A DNA stretch of 64,000 nucleotides. Source: Mesocentrotus franciscanus. Lineage: Eukaryota; Echinodermata; Echinoidea; Camarodonta; Strongylocentrotidae. A program made the translations under genes and the position numbers. Of this stretch, positions 44,031-59,900 are shown piece by piece. Under the pieces are notes generated by a model. The model was not told the DNA's origin and did no database searches. It worked only from the letters and a program-made list of their open reading frames with translations. The stretch spans positions 21,490,251 to 21,554,250 of the forward strand of contig CP137668.1 of the NCBI GenBank assembly GCA_037976565.1, read 5' to 3'. Within the stretch, counting starts at the first letter, position 1; each line of letters begins with the position of its first letter.

Positions 44031-47000
44031 ATGGCAATTTTATGTTTAGAGGTGAAAAAGGCGCGTATTAGGCCTTTTGAGACGTTTTTTTCGTTTTCAC
44101 CCAAATGGCTATAATTTCCAAATTAAGTATCTTAGCGCGTCCCGGTTGATATCATGGTGTAAGGCACGTCGTCCTCAACACGTACATGTAATTGGTTCAT
44201 CTGTCCAATTCGTAGTTTTCGAGTAAATGGCAATTTCATGTTTAGAGGTGAAAAAGGCGCGTATTAGGCCTTTTGAGACGTTTTTTCGTTTTTCACCCAA
44301 ATGGCTATAATTTCCAAATTAAGTATCTTAGCGCGTCCCGGTTGATATCATGGTGTAAGGCACGTCGTCCTCAACACGTACATGTAATTGGTTCATCTGT
44401 CCAATTCGTAGTTTTCGAGTAAATGGCAATTTTATGTTTAGAGGTGAAAAAGGCGCGTATTAGGCCTTTTGAGACGTTTTTTCGTTTTCACCCAAATGGC
44501 TATAATTTCCAAATTAAGTATCTTAGCGCGTCCCGGTTGATATCATGGTGTAAGGCACGTCGTCCTCAACACGTACATGTAATTGGTTCATCTGTCCAAT
44601 TCGTAGTTTTCGAGTAAATGGCAATTTTATGTTTAGAGGTGAAAAAGGCGCGTATTAGGCCTTTTGAGACGTTTTTTTCGTTTTTCACCCAAATGGCTAT
44701 AATTTCCAAATTAAGTATCTTAGCGCGTCGGTTGATATCATGGTGTAAGGCACGTCGTCCTCAACACGTACATGTAATTGGTTCATCTGTCCAATTCGTA
44801 GTTTTCGAGTAAATGGCAATTTTATGTTTAGAGGTGAAAAAGGCGCGTATTAGGCCTTTTGAGACGTTTTTTCGTTTTCACCCAAATGGCTATAATTTCC
44901 AAATTAAGTATCTTAGCGCGTCCCGGTTGATATCATGGTGTAAGGCACGTCGTCCTCAACACGTACATGTAATTGGTTCATCTGTCCAATTCGTAGTTTT
45001 CGAGTAAATGGCAATTTTATGTTTAGAGGTGAAAAAGGCGCGTATTAGGCCTTTTGAGACGTTTTTTCGTTTTCACCCAAATGGCTATAATTTCCAAATT
45101 AAGTATCTTAGCGCGTCCCGGTTGATATCATGGTGTAAGGCACGTCGTCCTCAACACGTACATGTAATTGGTTCATCTGTCCAATTCGTAGTTTTCGAGT
45201 AAATGGCAATTTTATGTTTAGAGGTGAAAAAGGCGCGTATTAGGCCTTTTGAGACGTTTTTTCGTTTTCACCCAAATGGCTATAATTTCCAAATTAAGTA
45301 TCTTAGCGCGTCCCGGTTGATATCATGGTGTAAGGCACGTCGTCCTCAACACGTACATGTAATTGGTTCATCTGTCCAATTCGTAGTTTTCGAGTAAATG
45401 GCAATTTTATGTTTAGAGGTGAAAAAGGCGCGTATTAGGCCTTTTGAGACGTTTTTTCGTTTTCACCCAAATGGCTATAATTTCCAAATTAAGTATCTTA
45501 GCGCGTCCCGGTTGATATCATGGTGTAAGGCACGTCGTCCTCAACACGTACATGTAATTGGTTCATCTGTCCAATTCGTAGTTTTCGAGTAAATGGCAAT
45601 TTTATGTTTAGAGGTGAAAAAGGCGCGTATTAGGCCTTTTGAGACGTTTTTTCGTTTTCACCCAAATGGCTATAATTTCCAAATTAAGTATCTTAGCGCG
45701 TCCCGGTTGATATCATGGTGTAAGGCACGTCGTCCTCAACACGTACATGTAATTGGTTCATCTGTCCAATTCGTAGTTTTCGAGTAAATGGCAATTTTAT
45801 GTTTAGAGGTGAAAAAGGCGCGTATTAGGCCTTTTGAGACGTTTTTTCGTTTTTCACCCAAATGGCTATAATTTCCAAATTAAGTATCTTAGCGCGTCCC
45901 GGTTGATATCATGGTGTAAGGCACGTCGTCCTCAACACGTACATGTAATTGGTTCATCTGTCCAATTCGTAGTTTTCGAGTAAATGGCAATTTTATGTTT
46001 AGAGGTGAAAAAGGCGCGTATTAGGCCTTTTGAGACGTTTTTTCGTTTTCACCCAAATGGCTATAATTTCCAAATTAAGTATCTTAGCGCGTCGGTTGAT
46101 ATCATGGTGTAAGGCACGTCGTCCTCAACACGTACATGTAATTGGTTCATCTGTCCAATTCGTAGTTTTCGAGTAAATGGCAATTTTATGTTTAGAGGTG
46201 AAAAAGGCGCGTATTAGGCCTTTTGAGACGTTTTTTCGTTTTCACCCAAATGGCTATAATTTCCAAATTAAGTATCTTAGCGCGTCCCGGTTGATATCAT
46301 GGTGTAAGGCACGTCGTCCTCAACACGTACATGTAATTGGTTCATCTGTCCAATTCGTAGTTTTCGAGTAAATGGCAATTTTATGTTTAGAGGTGAAAAA
46401 GGCGCGTATTAGGCCTTTTGAGACGTTTTTTCGTTTTCACCCAAATGGCTATAATTTCCAAATTAAGTATCTTAGCGCGTCCCGGTTGATATCATGGTGT
46501 AAGGCACGTCGTCCTCAACACGTACATGTAATTGGTTCATCTGTCCAATTCGTAGTTTTCGAGTAAATGGCAATTTTATGTTTAGAGGTGAAAAAGGCGC
46601 GTATTAGGCCTTTTGAGACGTTTTTTCGTTTTCACCCAAATGGCTATAATTTCCAAATTAAGTATCTTAGCGCGTCCCGGTTGATATCATGGTGTAAGGC
46701 ACGTCGTCCTCAACACGTACATGTAATTGGTTCATCTGTCCAATTCGTAGTTTTCGAGTAAATGGCAATTTTATGTTTAGAGGTGAAAAGGCGCGTATTA
46801 GGCCTTTTGAGACGTTTTTTCGTTTTCACCCAAATGGCTATAATTTCCAAATTAAGTATCTTAGCGCGTCGCGGTTGATATCATGGTGTAAGGCACGTCG
46901 TCCTCAACACGTACATGTAATTGGTTCATCTGTCCAATTCGTAGTTTTCGAGTAAATGGCAATTTTATGTTTAGAGGTGAAAAAGGCGCGTATTAGGCCT

Positions 47001-50000
47001 TTTGAGACGTTTTTTCGTTTTCACCCAAATGGCTATAATTTCCAAATTAAGTATCTTAGCGCGTCCCGGTTGATATCATGGTGTAAGGCACGTCGTCCTC
47101 AACACGTACATGTAATTGGTTCATCTGTCCAATTCGTAGTTTTCGAGTAAATGGCAATTTTATGTTTAGAGGTGAAAAAGGCGCGTATTAGGCCTTTTGA
47201 GACGTTTTTTCGTTTTCACCCAAATGGCTATAATTTCCAAATTAAGTATCTTAGCGCGTCCCGGTTGATATCATGGTGTAAGGCACGTCGTCCTCAACAC
47301 GTACATGTAATTGGTTCATCTGTCCAATTCGTAGTTTTCGAGTAAATGGCAATTTTATGTTTAGAGGTGAAAAAGGCGCGTATTAGGCCTTTTGAGACGT
47401 TTTTTCGTTTTCACCCAAATGGCTATAATTTCCAAATTAAGTATCTTAGCGCGTCCCGGTTGATATCATGGTGTAAGGCACGTCGTCCTCAACACGTACA
47501 TGTAATTGGTTCATCTGTCCAATTCGTAGTTTTCGAGTAAATGGCAATTTTATGTTTAGAGGTGAAAAAGGCGCGTATTAGGCCTTTTGAGACGTTTTTT
47601 CGTTTTCACCCAAATGGCTATAATTTCCAAATTAAGTATCTTAGCGCGTCCCGGTTGATATCATGGTGTAAGGCACGTCGTCCTCAACACGTACATGTAA
47701 TTGGTTCATCTGTCCAATTCGTAGTTTTCGAGTAAATGGCAATTTTATGTTTAGAGGTGAAAAAGGCGCGTATTAGGCCTTTTGAGACGTTTTTTCGTTT
47801 TCACCCAAATGGCTATAATTTCCAAATTAAGTATCTTAGCGCGTCCCGGTTGATATCATGGTGTAAGGCACGTCGTCCTCAACACGTACATGTAATTGGT
47901 TCATCTGTCCAATTCGTAGTTTTCGAGTAAATGGCAATTTTATGTTTAGAGGTGAAAAGGCGCGTATTAGGCCTTTTGAGACGTTTTTTCGTTTTCACCC
48001 AAATGGCTATAATTTCCAAATTAAGTATCTTAGCGCGTCCCGGTTGATATCATGGTGTAAGGCACGTCGTCCTCAACACGTACATGTAATTGGTTCATCT
48101 GTCCAATTCGTAGTTTTCGAGTAAATGGCAATTTTATGTTTAGAGGTGAAAAAGGCGCGTATTAGGCCTTTTGAGACGTTTTTTCGTTTTCACCCAAATG
48201 GCTATAATTTCCAAATTAAGTATCTTAGCGCGTCCCGGTTGATATCATGGTGTAAGGCACGTCGTCCTCAACACGTACATGTAATTGGTTCATCTGTCCA
48301 ATTCGTAGTTTTCGAGTAAATGGCAATTTTATGTTTAGAGGTGAAAAGGCGCGTATTAGGCCTTTTGAGACGTTTTTTCGTTTTCACCCAAATGGCTATA
48401 ATTTCCAAATTAAGTATCTTAGCGCGTCCCGGTTGATATCATGGTGTAAGGCACGTCGTCCTCAACACGTACATGTAATTGGTTCATCTGTCCAATTCGT
48501 AGTTTTCGAGTAAATGGCAATTTTATGTTTAGAGGTGAAAAAGGCGCGTATTAGGCCTTTTGAGACGTTTTTTTCGTTTTCACCCAAATGGCTATAATTT
48601 CCAAATTAAGTATCTTAGCGCGTCCCGGTTGATATCATGGTGTAAGGCACGTCGTCCTCAACACGTACATGTAATTGGTTCATCTGTCCAATTCGTAGTT
48701 TTCGAGTAAATGGCAATTTTATGTTTAGAGGTGAAAAAGGCGCGTATTAGGCCTTTTGAGACGTTTTTTCGTTTTCACCCAAATGGCTATAATTTCCAAA
48801 TTAAGTATCTTAGCGCGTCCCGGTTGATATCATGGTGTAAGGCACGTCGTCCTCAACACGTACATGTAATTGGTTCATCTGTCCAATTCGTAGTTTTCGA
48901 GTAAATGGCAATTTTATGTTTAGAGGTGAAAAAGGCGCGTATTAGGCCTTTTGAGACGTTTTTTCGTTTTCACCCAAATGGCTATAATTTCCAAATTAAG
49001 TATCTTAGCGCGTCCCGGTTGATATCATGGTGTAAGGCACGTCGTCCTCAACACGTACATGTAATTGGTTCATCTGTCCAATTCGTAGTTTTCGAGTAAA
49101 TGGCAATTTTATGTTTAGAGGTGAAAAAGGCGCGTATTAGGCCTTTTGAGACGTTTTTTCGTTTTTCACCCAAATGGCTATAATTTCCAAATTAAGTATC
49201 TTAGCGCGTCCCGGTTGATATCATGGTGTAAGGCACGTCGTCCTCAACACGTACATGTAATTGGTTCATCTGTCCAATTCGTAGTTTTCGAGTAAATGGC
49301 AATTTTATGTTTAGAGGTGAAAAAGGCGCGTATTAGGCCTTTTGAGACGTTTTTTCGTTTTCACCCAAATGGCTATAATTTCCAAATTAAGTATCTTAGC
49401 GCGTCCCGGTTGATATCATGGTGTAAGGCACGTCGTCCTCAACACGTACATGTAATTGGTTCATCTGTCCAATTCGTAGTTTTCGAGTAAATGGCAATTT
49501 TATGTTTAGAGGTGAAAAAGGCGCGTATTAGGCCTTTTGAGACGTTTTTTTCGTTTTTCACCCAAATGGCTATAATTTCCAAATTAAGTATCTTAGCGCG
49601 TCCCGGTTGATATCATGGTGTAAGGCACGTCGTCCTCAACACGTACATGTAATTGGTTCATCTGTCCAATTCGTAGTTTTCGAGTAAATGGCAATTTTAT
49701 GTTTAGAGGTGAAAAAGGCGCGTATTAGGCCTTTTGAGACGTTTTTTTCGTTTTTCACCCAAATGGCTATAATTTCCAAATTAAGTATCTTAGCGCGTCC
49801 CGGTTGATATCATGGTGTAAGGCACGTCGTCCTCAACACGTACATGTAATTGGTTCATCTGTCCAATTCGTAGTTTTCGAGTAAATGGCAATTTTATGTT
49901 TAGAGGTGAAAAAGGCGCGTATTAGGCCTTTTGAGACGTTTTTTCGTTTTCACCCAAATGGCTATAATTTCCAAATTAAGTATCTTAGCGCGTCCCGGTT

Positions 50001-53000
50001 GATATCATGGTGTAAGGCACGTCGTCCTCAACACGTACATGTAATTGGTTCATCTGTCCAATTCGTAGTTTTCGAGTAAATGGCAATTTTATGTTTAGAG
50101 GTGAAAAGGCGCGTATTAGGCCTTTTGAGACGTTTTTTCGTTTTCACCCAAATGGCTATAATTTCCAAATTAAGTATCTTAGCGCGTCCCGGTTGATATC
50201 ATGGTGTAAGGCACGTCGTCCTCAACACGTACATGTAATTGGTTCATCTGTCCAATTCGTAGTTTTCGAGTAAATGGCAATTTTATGTTTAGAGGTGAAA
50301 AAGGCGCGTATTAGGCCTTTTGAGACGTTTTTTCGTTTTCACCCAAATGGCTATAATTTCCAAATTAAGTATCTTAGCGCGTCCCGGTTGATATCATGGT
50401 GTAAGGCACGTCGTCCTCAACACGTACATGTAATTGGTTCATCTGTCCAATTCGTAGTTTTCGAGTAAATGGCAATTTTATGTTTAGAGGTGAAAAAGGC
50501 GCGTATTAGGCCTTTTGAGACGTTTTTTCGTTTTTCACCCAAATGGCTATAATTTCCAAATTAAGTATCTTAGCGCGTCCCGGTTGATATCATGGTGTAA
50601 GGCACGTCGTCCTCAACACGTACATGTAATTGGTTCATCTGTCCAATTCGTAGTTTTCGAGTAAATGGCAATTTTATGTTTAGAGGTGAAAAAGGCGCGT
50701 ATTAGGCCTTTTGAGACGTTTTTTCGTTTTCACCCAAATGGCTATAATTTCCAAATTAAGTATCTTAGCGCGTCCCGGTTGATATCATGGTGTAAGGCAC
50801 GTCGTCCTCAACACGTACATGTAATTGGTTCATCTGTCCAATTCGTAGTTTTCGAGTAAATGGCAATTTTATGTTTAGAGGTGAAAAAGGCGCGTATTAG
50901 GCCTTTTGAGACGTTTTTTCGTTTTTCACCCAAATGGCTATAATTTCCAAATTAAGTATCTTAGCGCGTCCCGGTTGATATCATGGTGTAAGGCACGTCG
51001 TCCTCAACACGTACATGTAATTGGTTCATCTGTCCAATTCGTAGTTTTCGAGTAAATGGCAATTTTATGTTTAGAGGTGAAAAAGGCGCGTATTAGGCCT
51101 TTTGAGACGTTTTTTCGTTTTCACCCAAATGGCTATAATTTCCAAATTAAGTATCTTAGCGCGTCCCGGTTGATATCATGGTGTAAGGCACGTCGTCCTC
51201 AACACGTACATGTAATTGGTTCATCTGTCCAATTCGTAGTTTTCGAGTAAATGGCAATTTTATGTTTAGAGGTGAAAAAGGCGCGTATTAGGCCTTTTGA
51301 GACGTTTTTTCGTTTTCACCCAAATGGCTATAATTTCCAAATTAAGTATCTTAGCGCGTCCCGGTTGATATCATGGTGTAAGGCACGTCGTCCTCAACAC
51401 GTACATGTAATTGGTTCATCTGTCCAATTCGTAGTTTTCGAGTAAATGGCAATTTTATGTTTAGAGGTGAAAAAGGCGCGTATTAGGCCTTTTGAGACGT
51501 TTTTTCGTTTTTCACCCAAATGGCTATAATTTCCAAATTAAGTATCTTAGCGCGTCCCGGTTGATATCATGGTGTAAGGCACGTCGTCCTCAACACGTAC
51601 ATGTAATTGGTTCATCTGTCCAATTCGTAGTTTTCGAGTAAATGGCAATTTTATGTTTAGAGGTGAAAAAGGCGCGTATTAGGCCTTTTGAGACGTTTTT
51701 TCGTTTTCACCCAAATGGCTATAATTTCCAAATTAAGTATCTTAGCGCGTCCCGGTTGATATCATGGTGTAAGGCACGTCGTCCTCAACACGTACATGTA
51801 ATTGGTTCATCTGTCCAATTCGTAGTTTTCGAGTAAATGGCAATTTTATGTTTAGAGGTGAAAAAGGCGCGTATTAGGCCTTTTGAGACGCTTTTTTCGT
51901 TTTTCACCCAAATGGCTATAATTTCCAAATTAAGTATCTTAGCGCGTCCCGGTTGATATCATGGTGTAAGGCACGTCGTCCTCAACACGTACATGTAATT
52001 GGTTCATCTGTCCAATTCGTAGTTTTCGAGTAAATGGCAATTTTATGTTTAGAGGTGAAAAAGGCGCGTATTAGGCCTTTTGAGACGTTTTTTCGTTTTC
52101 ACCCAAATGGCTATAATTTCCAAATTAAGTATCTTAGCGCGTCCCGGTTGATATCATGGTGTAAGGCACGTCGTCCTCAACACGTACATGTAATTGGTTC
52201 ATCTGTCCAATTCGTAGTTTTCGAGTAAATGGCAATTTTATGTTTAGAGGTGAAAAAGGCGCGTATTAGGCCTTTTGAGACGTTTTTTCGTTTTTCACCC
52301 AAATGGCTATAATTTCCAAATTAAGTATCTTAGCGCGTCCCGGTTGATATCATGGTGTAAGGCACGTCGTCCTCAACACGTACATGTAATTGGTTCATCT
52401 GTCCAATTCGTAGTTTTCGAGTAAATGGCAATTTTATGTTTAGAGGTGAAAAAGGCGCGTATTAGGCCTTTTGAGACGTTTTTTCGTTTTTCACCCAAAT
52501 GGCTATAATTTCCAAATTAAGTATCTTAGCGCGTCCCGGTTGATATCATGGTGTAAGGCACGTCGTCCTCAACACGTACATGTAATTGGTTCATCTGTCC
52601 AATTCGTAGTTTTCGAGTAAATGGCAATTTTATGTTTAGAGGTGAAAAAGGCGCGTATTAGGCCTTTTGAGACGTTTTTTCGTTTTCACCCAAATGGCTA
52701 TAATTTCCAAATTAAGTATCTTAGCGCGTCCCGGTTGATATCATGGTGTAAGGCACGTCGTCCTCAACACGTACATGTAATTGGTTCATCTGTCCAATTC
52801 GTAGTTTTCGAGTAAATGGCAATTTTATGTTTAGAGGTGAAAAAGGCGCGTATTAGGCCTTTTGAGACGTTTTTTCGTTTTCACCCAAATGGCTATAATT
52901 TCCAAATTAAGTATCTTAGCGCGTCCCGGTTGATATCATGGTGTAAGGCACGTCGTCCTCAACACGTACATGTAATTGGTTCATCTGTCCAATTCGTAGT

Positions 53001-56000
53001 TTTCGAGTAAATGGCAATTTTATGTTTAGAGGTGAAAAGGCGCGTATTAGGCCTTTTGAGACGTTTTTTCGTTTTCACCCAAATGGCTATAATTTCCAAA
53101 TTAAGTATCTTAGCGCGTCCCGGTTGATATCATGGTGTAAGGCACGTCGTCCTCAACACGTACATGTAATTGGTTCATCTGTCCAATTCGTAGTTTTCGA
53201 GTAAATGGCAATTTTATGTTTAGAGGTGAAAAAGGCGCGTATTAGGCCTTTTGAGACGTTTTTTCGTTTTCACCCAAATGGCTATAATTTCCAAATTAAG
53301 TATCTTAGCGCGTCCCGGTTGATATCATGGTGTAAGGCACGTCGTCCTCAACACGTACATGTAATTGGTTCATCTGTCCAATTCGTAGTTTTCGAGTAAA
53401 TGGCAATTTTATGTTTAGAGGTGAAAAAGGCGCGTATTAGGCCTTTTGAGACGTTTTTTCGTTTTCACCCAAATGGCTATAATTTCCAAATTAAGTATCT
53501 TAGCGCGTCCCGGTTGATATCATGGTGTAAGGCACGTCGTCCTCAACACGTACATGTAATTGGTTCATCTGTCCAATTCGTAGTTTTCGAGTAAATGGCA
53601 ATTTTATGTTTAGAGGTGAAAAAGGCGCGTATTAGGCCTTTTGAGACGTTTTTTCGTTTTTCACCCAAATGGCTATAATTTCCAAATTAAGTATCTTAGC
53701 GCGTCCCGGTTGATATCATGGTGTAAGGCACGTCGTCCTCAACACGTACATGTAATTGGTTCATCTGTCCAATTCGTAGTTTTCGAGTAAATGGCAATTT
53801 TATGTTTAGAGGTGAAAAGGCGCGTATTAGGCCTTTTGAGACGTTTTTTCGTTTTTCACCCAAATGGCTATAATTTCCAAATTAAGTATCTTAGCGCGTC
53901 CCGGTTGATATCATGGTGTAAGGCACGTCGTCCTCAACACGTACATGTAATTGGTTCATCTGTCCAATTCGTAGTTTTCGAGTAAATGGCAATTTTATGT
54001 TTAGAGGTGAAAAAGGCGCGTATTAGGCCTTTTGAGACGTTTTTTCGTTTTCACCCAAATGGCTATAATTTCCAAATTAAGTATCTTAGCGCGTCCCGGT
54101 TGATATCATGGTGTAAGGCACGTCGTCCTCAACACGTACATGTAATTGGTTCATCTGTCCAATTCGTAGTTTTCGAGTAAATGGCAATTTTATGTTTAGA
54201 GGTGAAAAAGGCGCGTATTAGGCCTTTTGAGACGTTTTTTCGTTTTCACCCAAATGGCTATAATTTCCAAATTAAGTATCTTAGCGCGTCCCGGTTGATA
54301 TCATGGTGTAAGGCACGTCGTCCTCAACACGTACATGTAATTGGTTCATCTGTCCAATTCGTAGTTTTCGAGTAAATGGCAATTTTATGTTTAGAGGTGA
54401 AAAAGGCGCGTATTAGGCCTTTTGAGACGTTTTTTCGTTTTCACCCAAATGGCTATAATTTCCAAATTAAGTATCTTAGCGCGTCCCGGTTGATATCATG
54501 GTGTAAGGCACGTCGTCCTCAACACGTACATGTAATTGGTTCATCTGTCCAATTCGTAGTTTTCGAGTAAATGGCAATTTTATGTTTAGAGGTGAAAAAG
54601 GCGCGTATTAGGCCTTTTGAGACCTTTTTTTCGTTTTTCACCCAAATGGCTATAATTTCCAAATTAAGTATCTTAGCGCGTCCCGGTTGATATCATGGTG
54701 TAAGGCACGTCGTCCTCAACACGTACATGTAATTGGTTCATCTGTCCAATTCGTAGTTTTCGAGTAAATGGCAATTTTATGTTTAGAGGTGAAAAAGGCG
54801 CGTATTAGGCCTTTTGAGACGTTTTTTCGTTTTCACCCAAATGGCTATAATTTCCAAATTAAGTATCTTAGCGCGTCCCGGTTGATATCATGGTGTAAGG
54901 CACGTCGTCCTCAACACGTACATGTAATTGGTTCATCTGTCCAATTCGTAGTTTTCGAGTAAATGGCAATTTTATGTTTAGAGGTGAAAAAGGCGCGTAT
55001 TAGGCCTTTTGAGACGTTTTTTCGTTTTCACCCAAATGGCTATAATTTCCAAATTAAGTATCTTAGCGCGTCCCGGTTGATATCATGGTGTAAGGCACGT
55101 CGTCCTCAACACGTACATGTAATTGGTTCATCTGTCCAATTCGTAGTTTTCGAGTAAATGGCAATTTTATGTTTAGAGGTGAAAAAGGCGCGTATTAGGC
55201 CTTTTGAGACGTTTTTTCGTTTTTCACCCAAATGGCTATAATTTCCAAATTAAGTATCTTAGCGCGTCCCGGTTGATATCATGGTGTAAGGCACGTCGTC
55301 CTCAACACGTACATGTAATTGGTTCATCTGTCCAATTCGTAGTTTTCGAGTAAATGGCAATTTTATGTTTAGAGGTGAAAAAGGCGCGTATTAGGCCTTT
55401 TGAGACGTTTTTTTCGTTTTTCACCCAAATGGCTATAATTTCCAAATTAAGTATCTTAGCGCGTCCCGGTTGATATCATGGTGTAAGGCACGTCGTCCTC
55501 AACACGTACATGTAATTGGTTCATCTGTCCAATTCGTAGTTTTCGAGTAAATGGCAATTTTATGTTTAGAGGTGAAAAAGGCGCGTATTAGGCCTTTTGA
55601 GACGTTTTTTCGTTTTTCACCCAAATGGCTATAATTTCCAAATTAAGTATCTTAGCGCGTCCCGGTTGATATCATGGTGTAAGGCACGTCGTCCTCAACA
55701 CGTACATGTAATTGGTTCATCTGTCCAATTCGTAGTTTTCGAGTAAATGGCAATTTTATGTTTAGAGGTGAAAAAGGCGCGTATTAGGCCTTTTGAGACG
55801 TTTTTTTCGTTTTCACCCAAATGGCTATAATTTCCAAATTAAGTATCTTAGCGCGTCCCGGTTGATATCATGGTGTAAGGCACGTCGTCCTCAACACGTA
55901 CATGTAATTGGTTCATCTGTCCAATTCGTAGTTTTCGAGTAAATGGCAATTTTATGTTTAGAGGTGAAAAAGGCGCGTATTAGGCCTTTTGAGACGCTTT

Positions 56001-56999
56001 TTTCGTTTTTCACCCAAATGGCTATAATTTCCAAATTAAGTATCTTAGCGCGTCCCGGTTGATATCATGGTGTAAGGCACGTCGTCCTCAACACGTACAT
56101 GTAATTGGTTCATCTGTCCAATTCGTAGTTTTCGAGTAAATGGCAATTTTATGTTTAGAGGTGAAAAAGGCGCGTATTAGGCCTTTTGAGACGTTTTTTC
56201 GTTTTTCACCCAAATGGCTATAATTTCCAAATTAAGTATCTTAGCGCGTCCCGGTTGATATCATGGTGTAAGGCACGTCGTCCTCAACACGTACATGTAA
56301 TTGGTTCATCTGTCCAATTCGTAGTTTTCGAGTAAATGGCAATTTTATGTTTAGAGGTGAAAAAGGCGCGTATTAGGCCTTTTGAGACGTTTTTTTCGTT
56401 TTCACCCAAATGGCTATAATTTCCAAATTAAGTATCTTAGCGCGTCCCGGTTGATATCATGGTGTAAGGCACGTCGTCCTCAACACGTACATGTAATTGG
56501 TTCATCTGTCCAATTCGTAGTTTTCGAGTAAATGGCAATTTTATGTTTAGAGGTGAAAAAGGCGCGTATTAGGCCTTTTGAGACGTTTTTTCGTTTTCAC
56601 CCAAATGGCTATAATTTCCAAATTAAGTATCTTAGCGCGTCCCGGTTGATATCATGGTGTAAGGCACGTCGTCCTCAACACGTACATGTAATTGGTTCAT
56701 CTGTCCAATTCGTAGTTTTCGAGTAAATGGCAATTTTATGTTTAGAGGTGAAAAGGCGCGTATTAGGCCTTTTGAGACGTTTTTTCGTTTTCACCCAAAT
56801 GGCTATAATTTCCAAATTAAGTATCTTAGCGCGTCCCGGTTGATATCATGGTGTAAGGCACGTCGTCCTCAACACGTACATGTAATTGGTTCATCTGTCC
56901 AATTCGTAGTTTTCGAGTAAATGGCAATTTTATGTTTAGAGGTGAAAAAGGCGCGTATTAGGCCTTTTGAGACGTTTTTTTCGTTTTGACCCAAATGGC

Positions 57000-59900
57000 T
57001 ATAATTTCCAAATTAAGTATCTTAGCGCGTCCCGGTTGATATCATGGTGTAAGGCACGTCGTCCTCAACACGTACATGTAATTGGTTCATCTGTCCAATT
57101 CGTAGTTTTCGAGTAAATGGCAATTTTATGTTTAGAGGTGAAAAAGGCGCGTATTAGGCCTTTTGAGACGTTTTTTCGTTTTTCACCCAAATGGCTATAA
57201 TTTCCAAATTAAGTATCTTAGCGCGTCCCGGTTGATATCATGGTGTAAGGCACGTCGTCCTCAACACGTACATGTAATTGGTTCATCTGTCCAATTCGTA
57301 GTTTTCGAGTAAATGGCAATTTTATGTTTAGAGGTGAAAAAGGCGCGTATTAGGCCTTTTGAGACGTTTTTTCGTTTTTCACCCAAATGGCTATAATTTC
57401 CAAATTAAGTATCTTAGCGCGTCCCGGTTGATATCATGGTGTAAGGCACGTCGTCCTCAACACGTACATGTAATTGGTTCATCTGTCCAATTCGTAGTTT
57501 TCGAGTAAATGGCAATTTTATGTTTAGAGGTGAAAAAGGCGCGTATTAGGCCTTTTGAGACGTTTTTTTCGTTTTTCACCCAAATGGCTATAATTTCCAA
57601 ATTAAGTATCTTAGCGCGTCCCGGTTGATATCATGGTGTAAGGCACGTCGTCCTCAACACGTACATGTAATTGGTTCATCTGTCCAATTCGTAGTTTTCG
57701 AGTAAATGGCAATTTTATGTTTAGAGGTGAAAAAGGCGCGTATTAGGCCTTTTGAGACGTTTTTTCGTTTTTCACCCAAATGGCTATAATTTCCAAATTA
57801 AGTATCTTAGCGCGTCCCGGTTGATATCATGGTGTAAGGCACGTCGTCCTCAACACGTACATGTAATTGGTTCATCTGTCCAATTCGTAGTTTTCGAGTA
57901 AATGGCAATTTTATGTTTAGAGGTGAAAAAGGCGCGTATTAGGCCTTTTGAGACGTTTTTTCGTTTTTCACCCAAATGGCTATAATTTCCAAATTAAGTA
58001 TCTTAGCGCGTCCCGGTTGATATCATGGTGTAAGGCACGTCGTCCTCAACACGTACATGTAATTGGTTCATCTGTCCAATTCGTAGTTTTCGAGTAAATG
58101 GCAATTTTATGTTTAGAGGTGAAAAGGCGCGTATTAGGCCTTTTGAGACGTTTTTTCGTTTTTCACCCAAATGGCTATAATTTCCAAATTAAGTATCTTA
58201 GCGCGTCCCGGTTGATATCATGGTGTAAGGCACGTCGTCCTCAACACGTACATGTAATTGGTTCATCTGTCCAATTCGTAGTTTTCGAGTAAATGGCAAT
58301 TTTATGTTTAGAGGTGAAAAAGGCGCGTATTAGGCCTTTTGAGACGTTTTTTCGTTTTTCACCCAAATGGCTATAATTTCCAAATTAAGTATCTTAGCGC
58401 GTCCCGGTTGATATCATGGTGTAAGGCACGTCGTCCTCAACACGTACATGTAATTGGTTCATCTGTCCAATTCGTAGTTTTCGAGTAAATGGCAATTTTA
58501 TGTTTAGAGGTGAAAAAGGCGCGTATTAGGCCTTTTGAGACGTTTTTTTCGTTTTTCACCCAAATGGCTATAATTTCCAAATTAAGTATCTTAGCGCGTC
58601 CCGGTTGATATCATGGTGTAAGGCACGTCGTCCTCAACACGTACATGTAATTGGTTCATCTGTCCAATTCGTAGTTTTCGAGTAAATGGCAATTTTATGT
58701 TTAGAGGTGAAAAAGGCGCGTATTAGGCCTTTTGAGACGTTTTTTCGTTTTTCACCCAAATGGCTATAATTTCCAAATTAAGTATCTTAGCGCGTCCCGG
58801 TTGATATCATGGTGTAAGGCACGTCGTCCTCAACACGTACATGTAATTGGTTCATCTGTCCAATTCGTAGTTTTCGAGTAAATGGCAATTTTATGTTTAG
58901 AGGTGAAAAAGGCGCGTATTAGGCCTTTTGAGACGTTTTTTCGTTTTTCACCCAAATGGCTATAATTTCCAAATTAAGTATCTTAGCGCGTCCCGGTTGA
59001 TATCATGGTGTAAGGCACGTCGTCCTCAACACGTACATGTAATTGGTTCATCTGTCCAATTCGTAGTTTTCGAGTAAATGGCAATTTTATGTTTAGAGGT
59101 GAAAAAGGCGCGTATTAGGCCTTTTGAGACGTTTTTTCGTTTTTCACCCAAATGGCTATAATTTCCAAATTAAGTATCTTAGCGCGTCCCGGTTGATATC
59201 ATGGTGTAAGGCACGTCGTCCTCAACACGTACATGTAATTGGTTCATCTGTCCAATTCGTAGTTTTCGAGTAAATGGCAATTTTATGTTTAGAGGTGAAA
59301 AAGGCGCGTATTAGGCCTTTTGAGACGTTTTTTCGTTTTTCACCCAAATGGCTATAATTTCCAAATTAAGTATCTTAGCGCGTCCCGGTTGATATCATGG
59401 TGTAAGGCACGTCGTCCTCAACACGTACATGTAATTGGTTCATCTGTCCAATTCGTAGTTTTCGAGTAAATGGCAATTTTATGTTTAGAGGTGAAAAAGG
59501 CGCGTATTAGGCCTTTTGAGACCTTTTTTTCGTTTTTCACCCAAATGGCTATAATTTCCAAATTAAGTATCTTAGCGCGTCCCGGTTGATATCATGGTGT
59601 AAGGCACGTCGTCCTCAACACGTACATGTAATTGGTTCATCTGTCCAATTCGTAGTTTTCGAGTAAATGGCAATTTTATGTTTAGAGGTGAAAAAGGCGC
59701 GTATTAGGCCTTTTGAGACGTTTTTTCGTTTTTCACCCAAATGGCTATAATTTCCAAATTAAGTATCTTAGCGCGTCCCGGTTGATATCATGGTGTAAGG
59801 CACGTCGTCCTCAACACGTACATGTAATTGGTTCATCTGTCCAATTCGTAGTTTTCGAGTAAATGGCAATTTTATGTTTAGAGGTGAAAAAGGCGCGTAT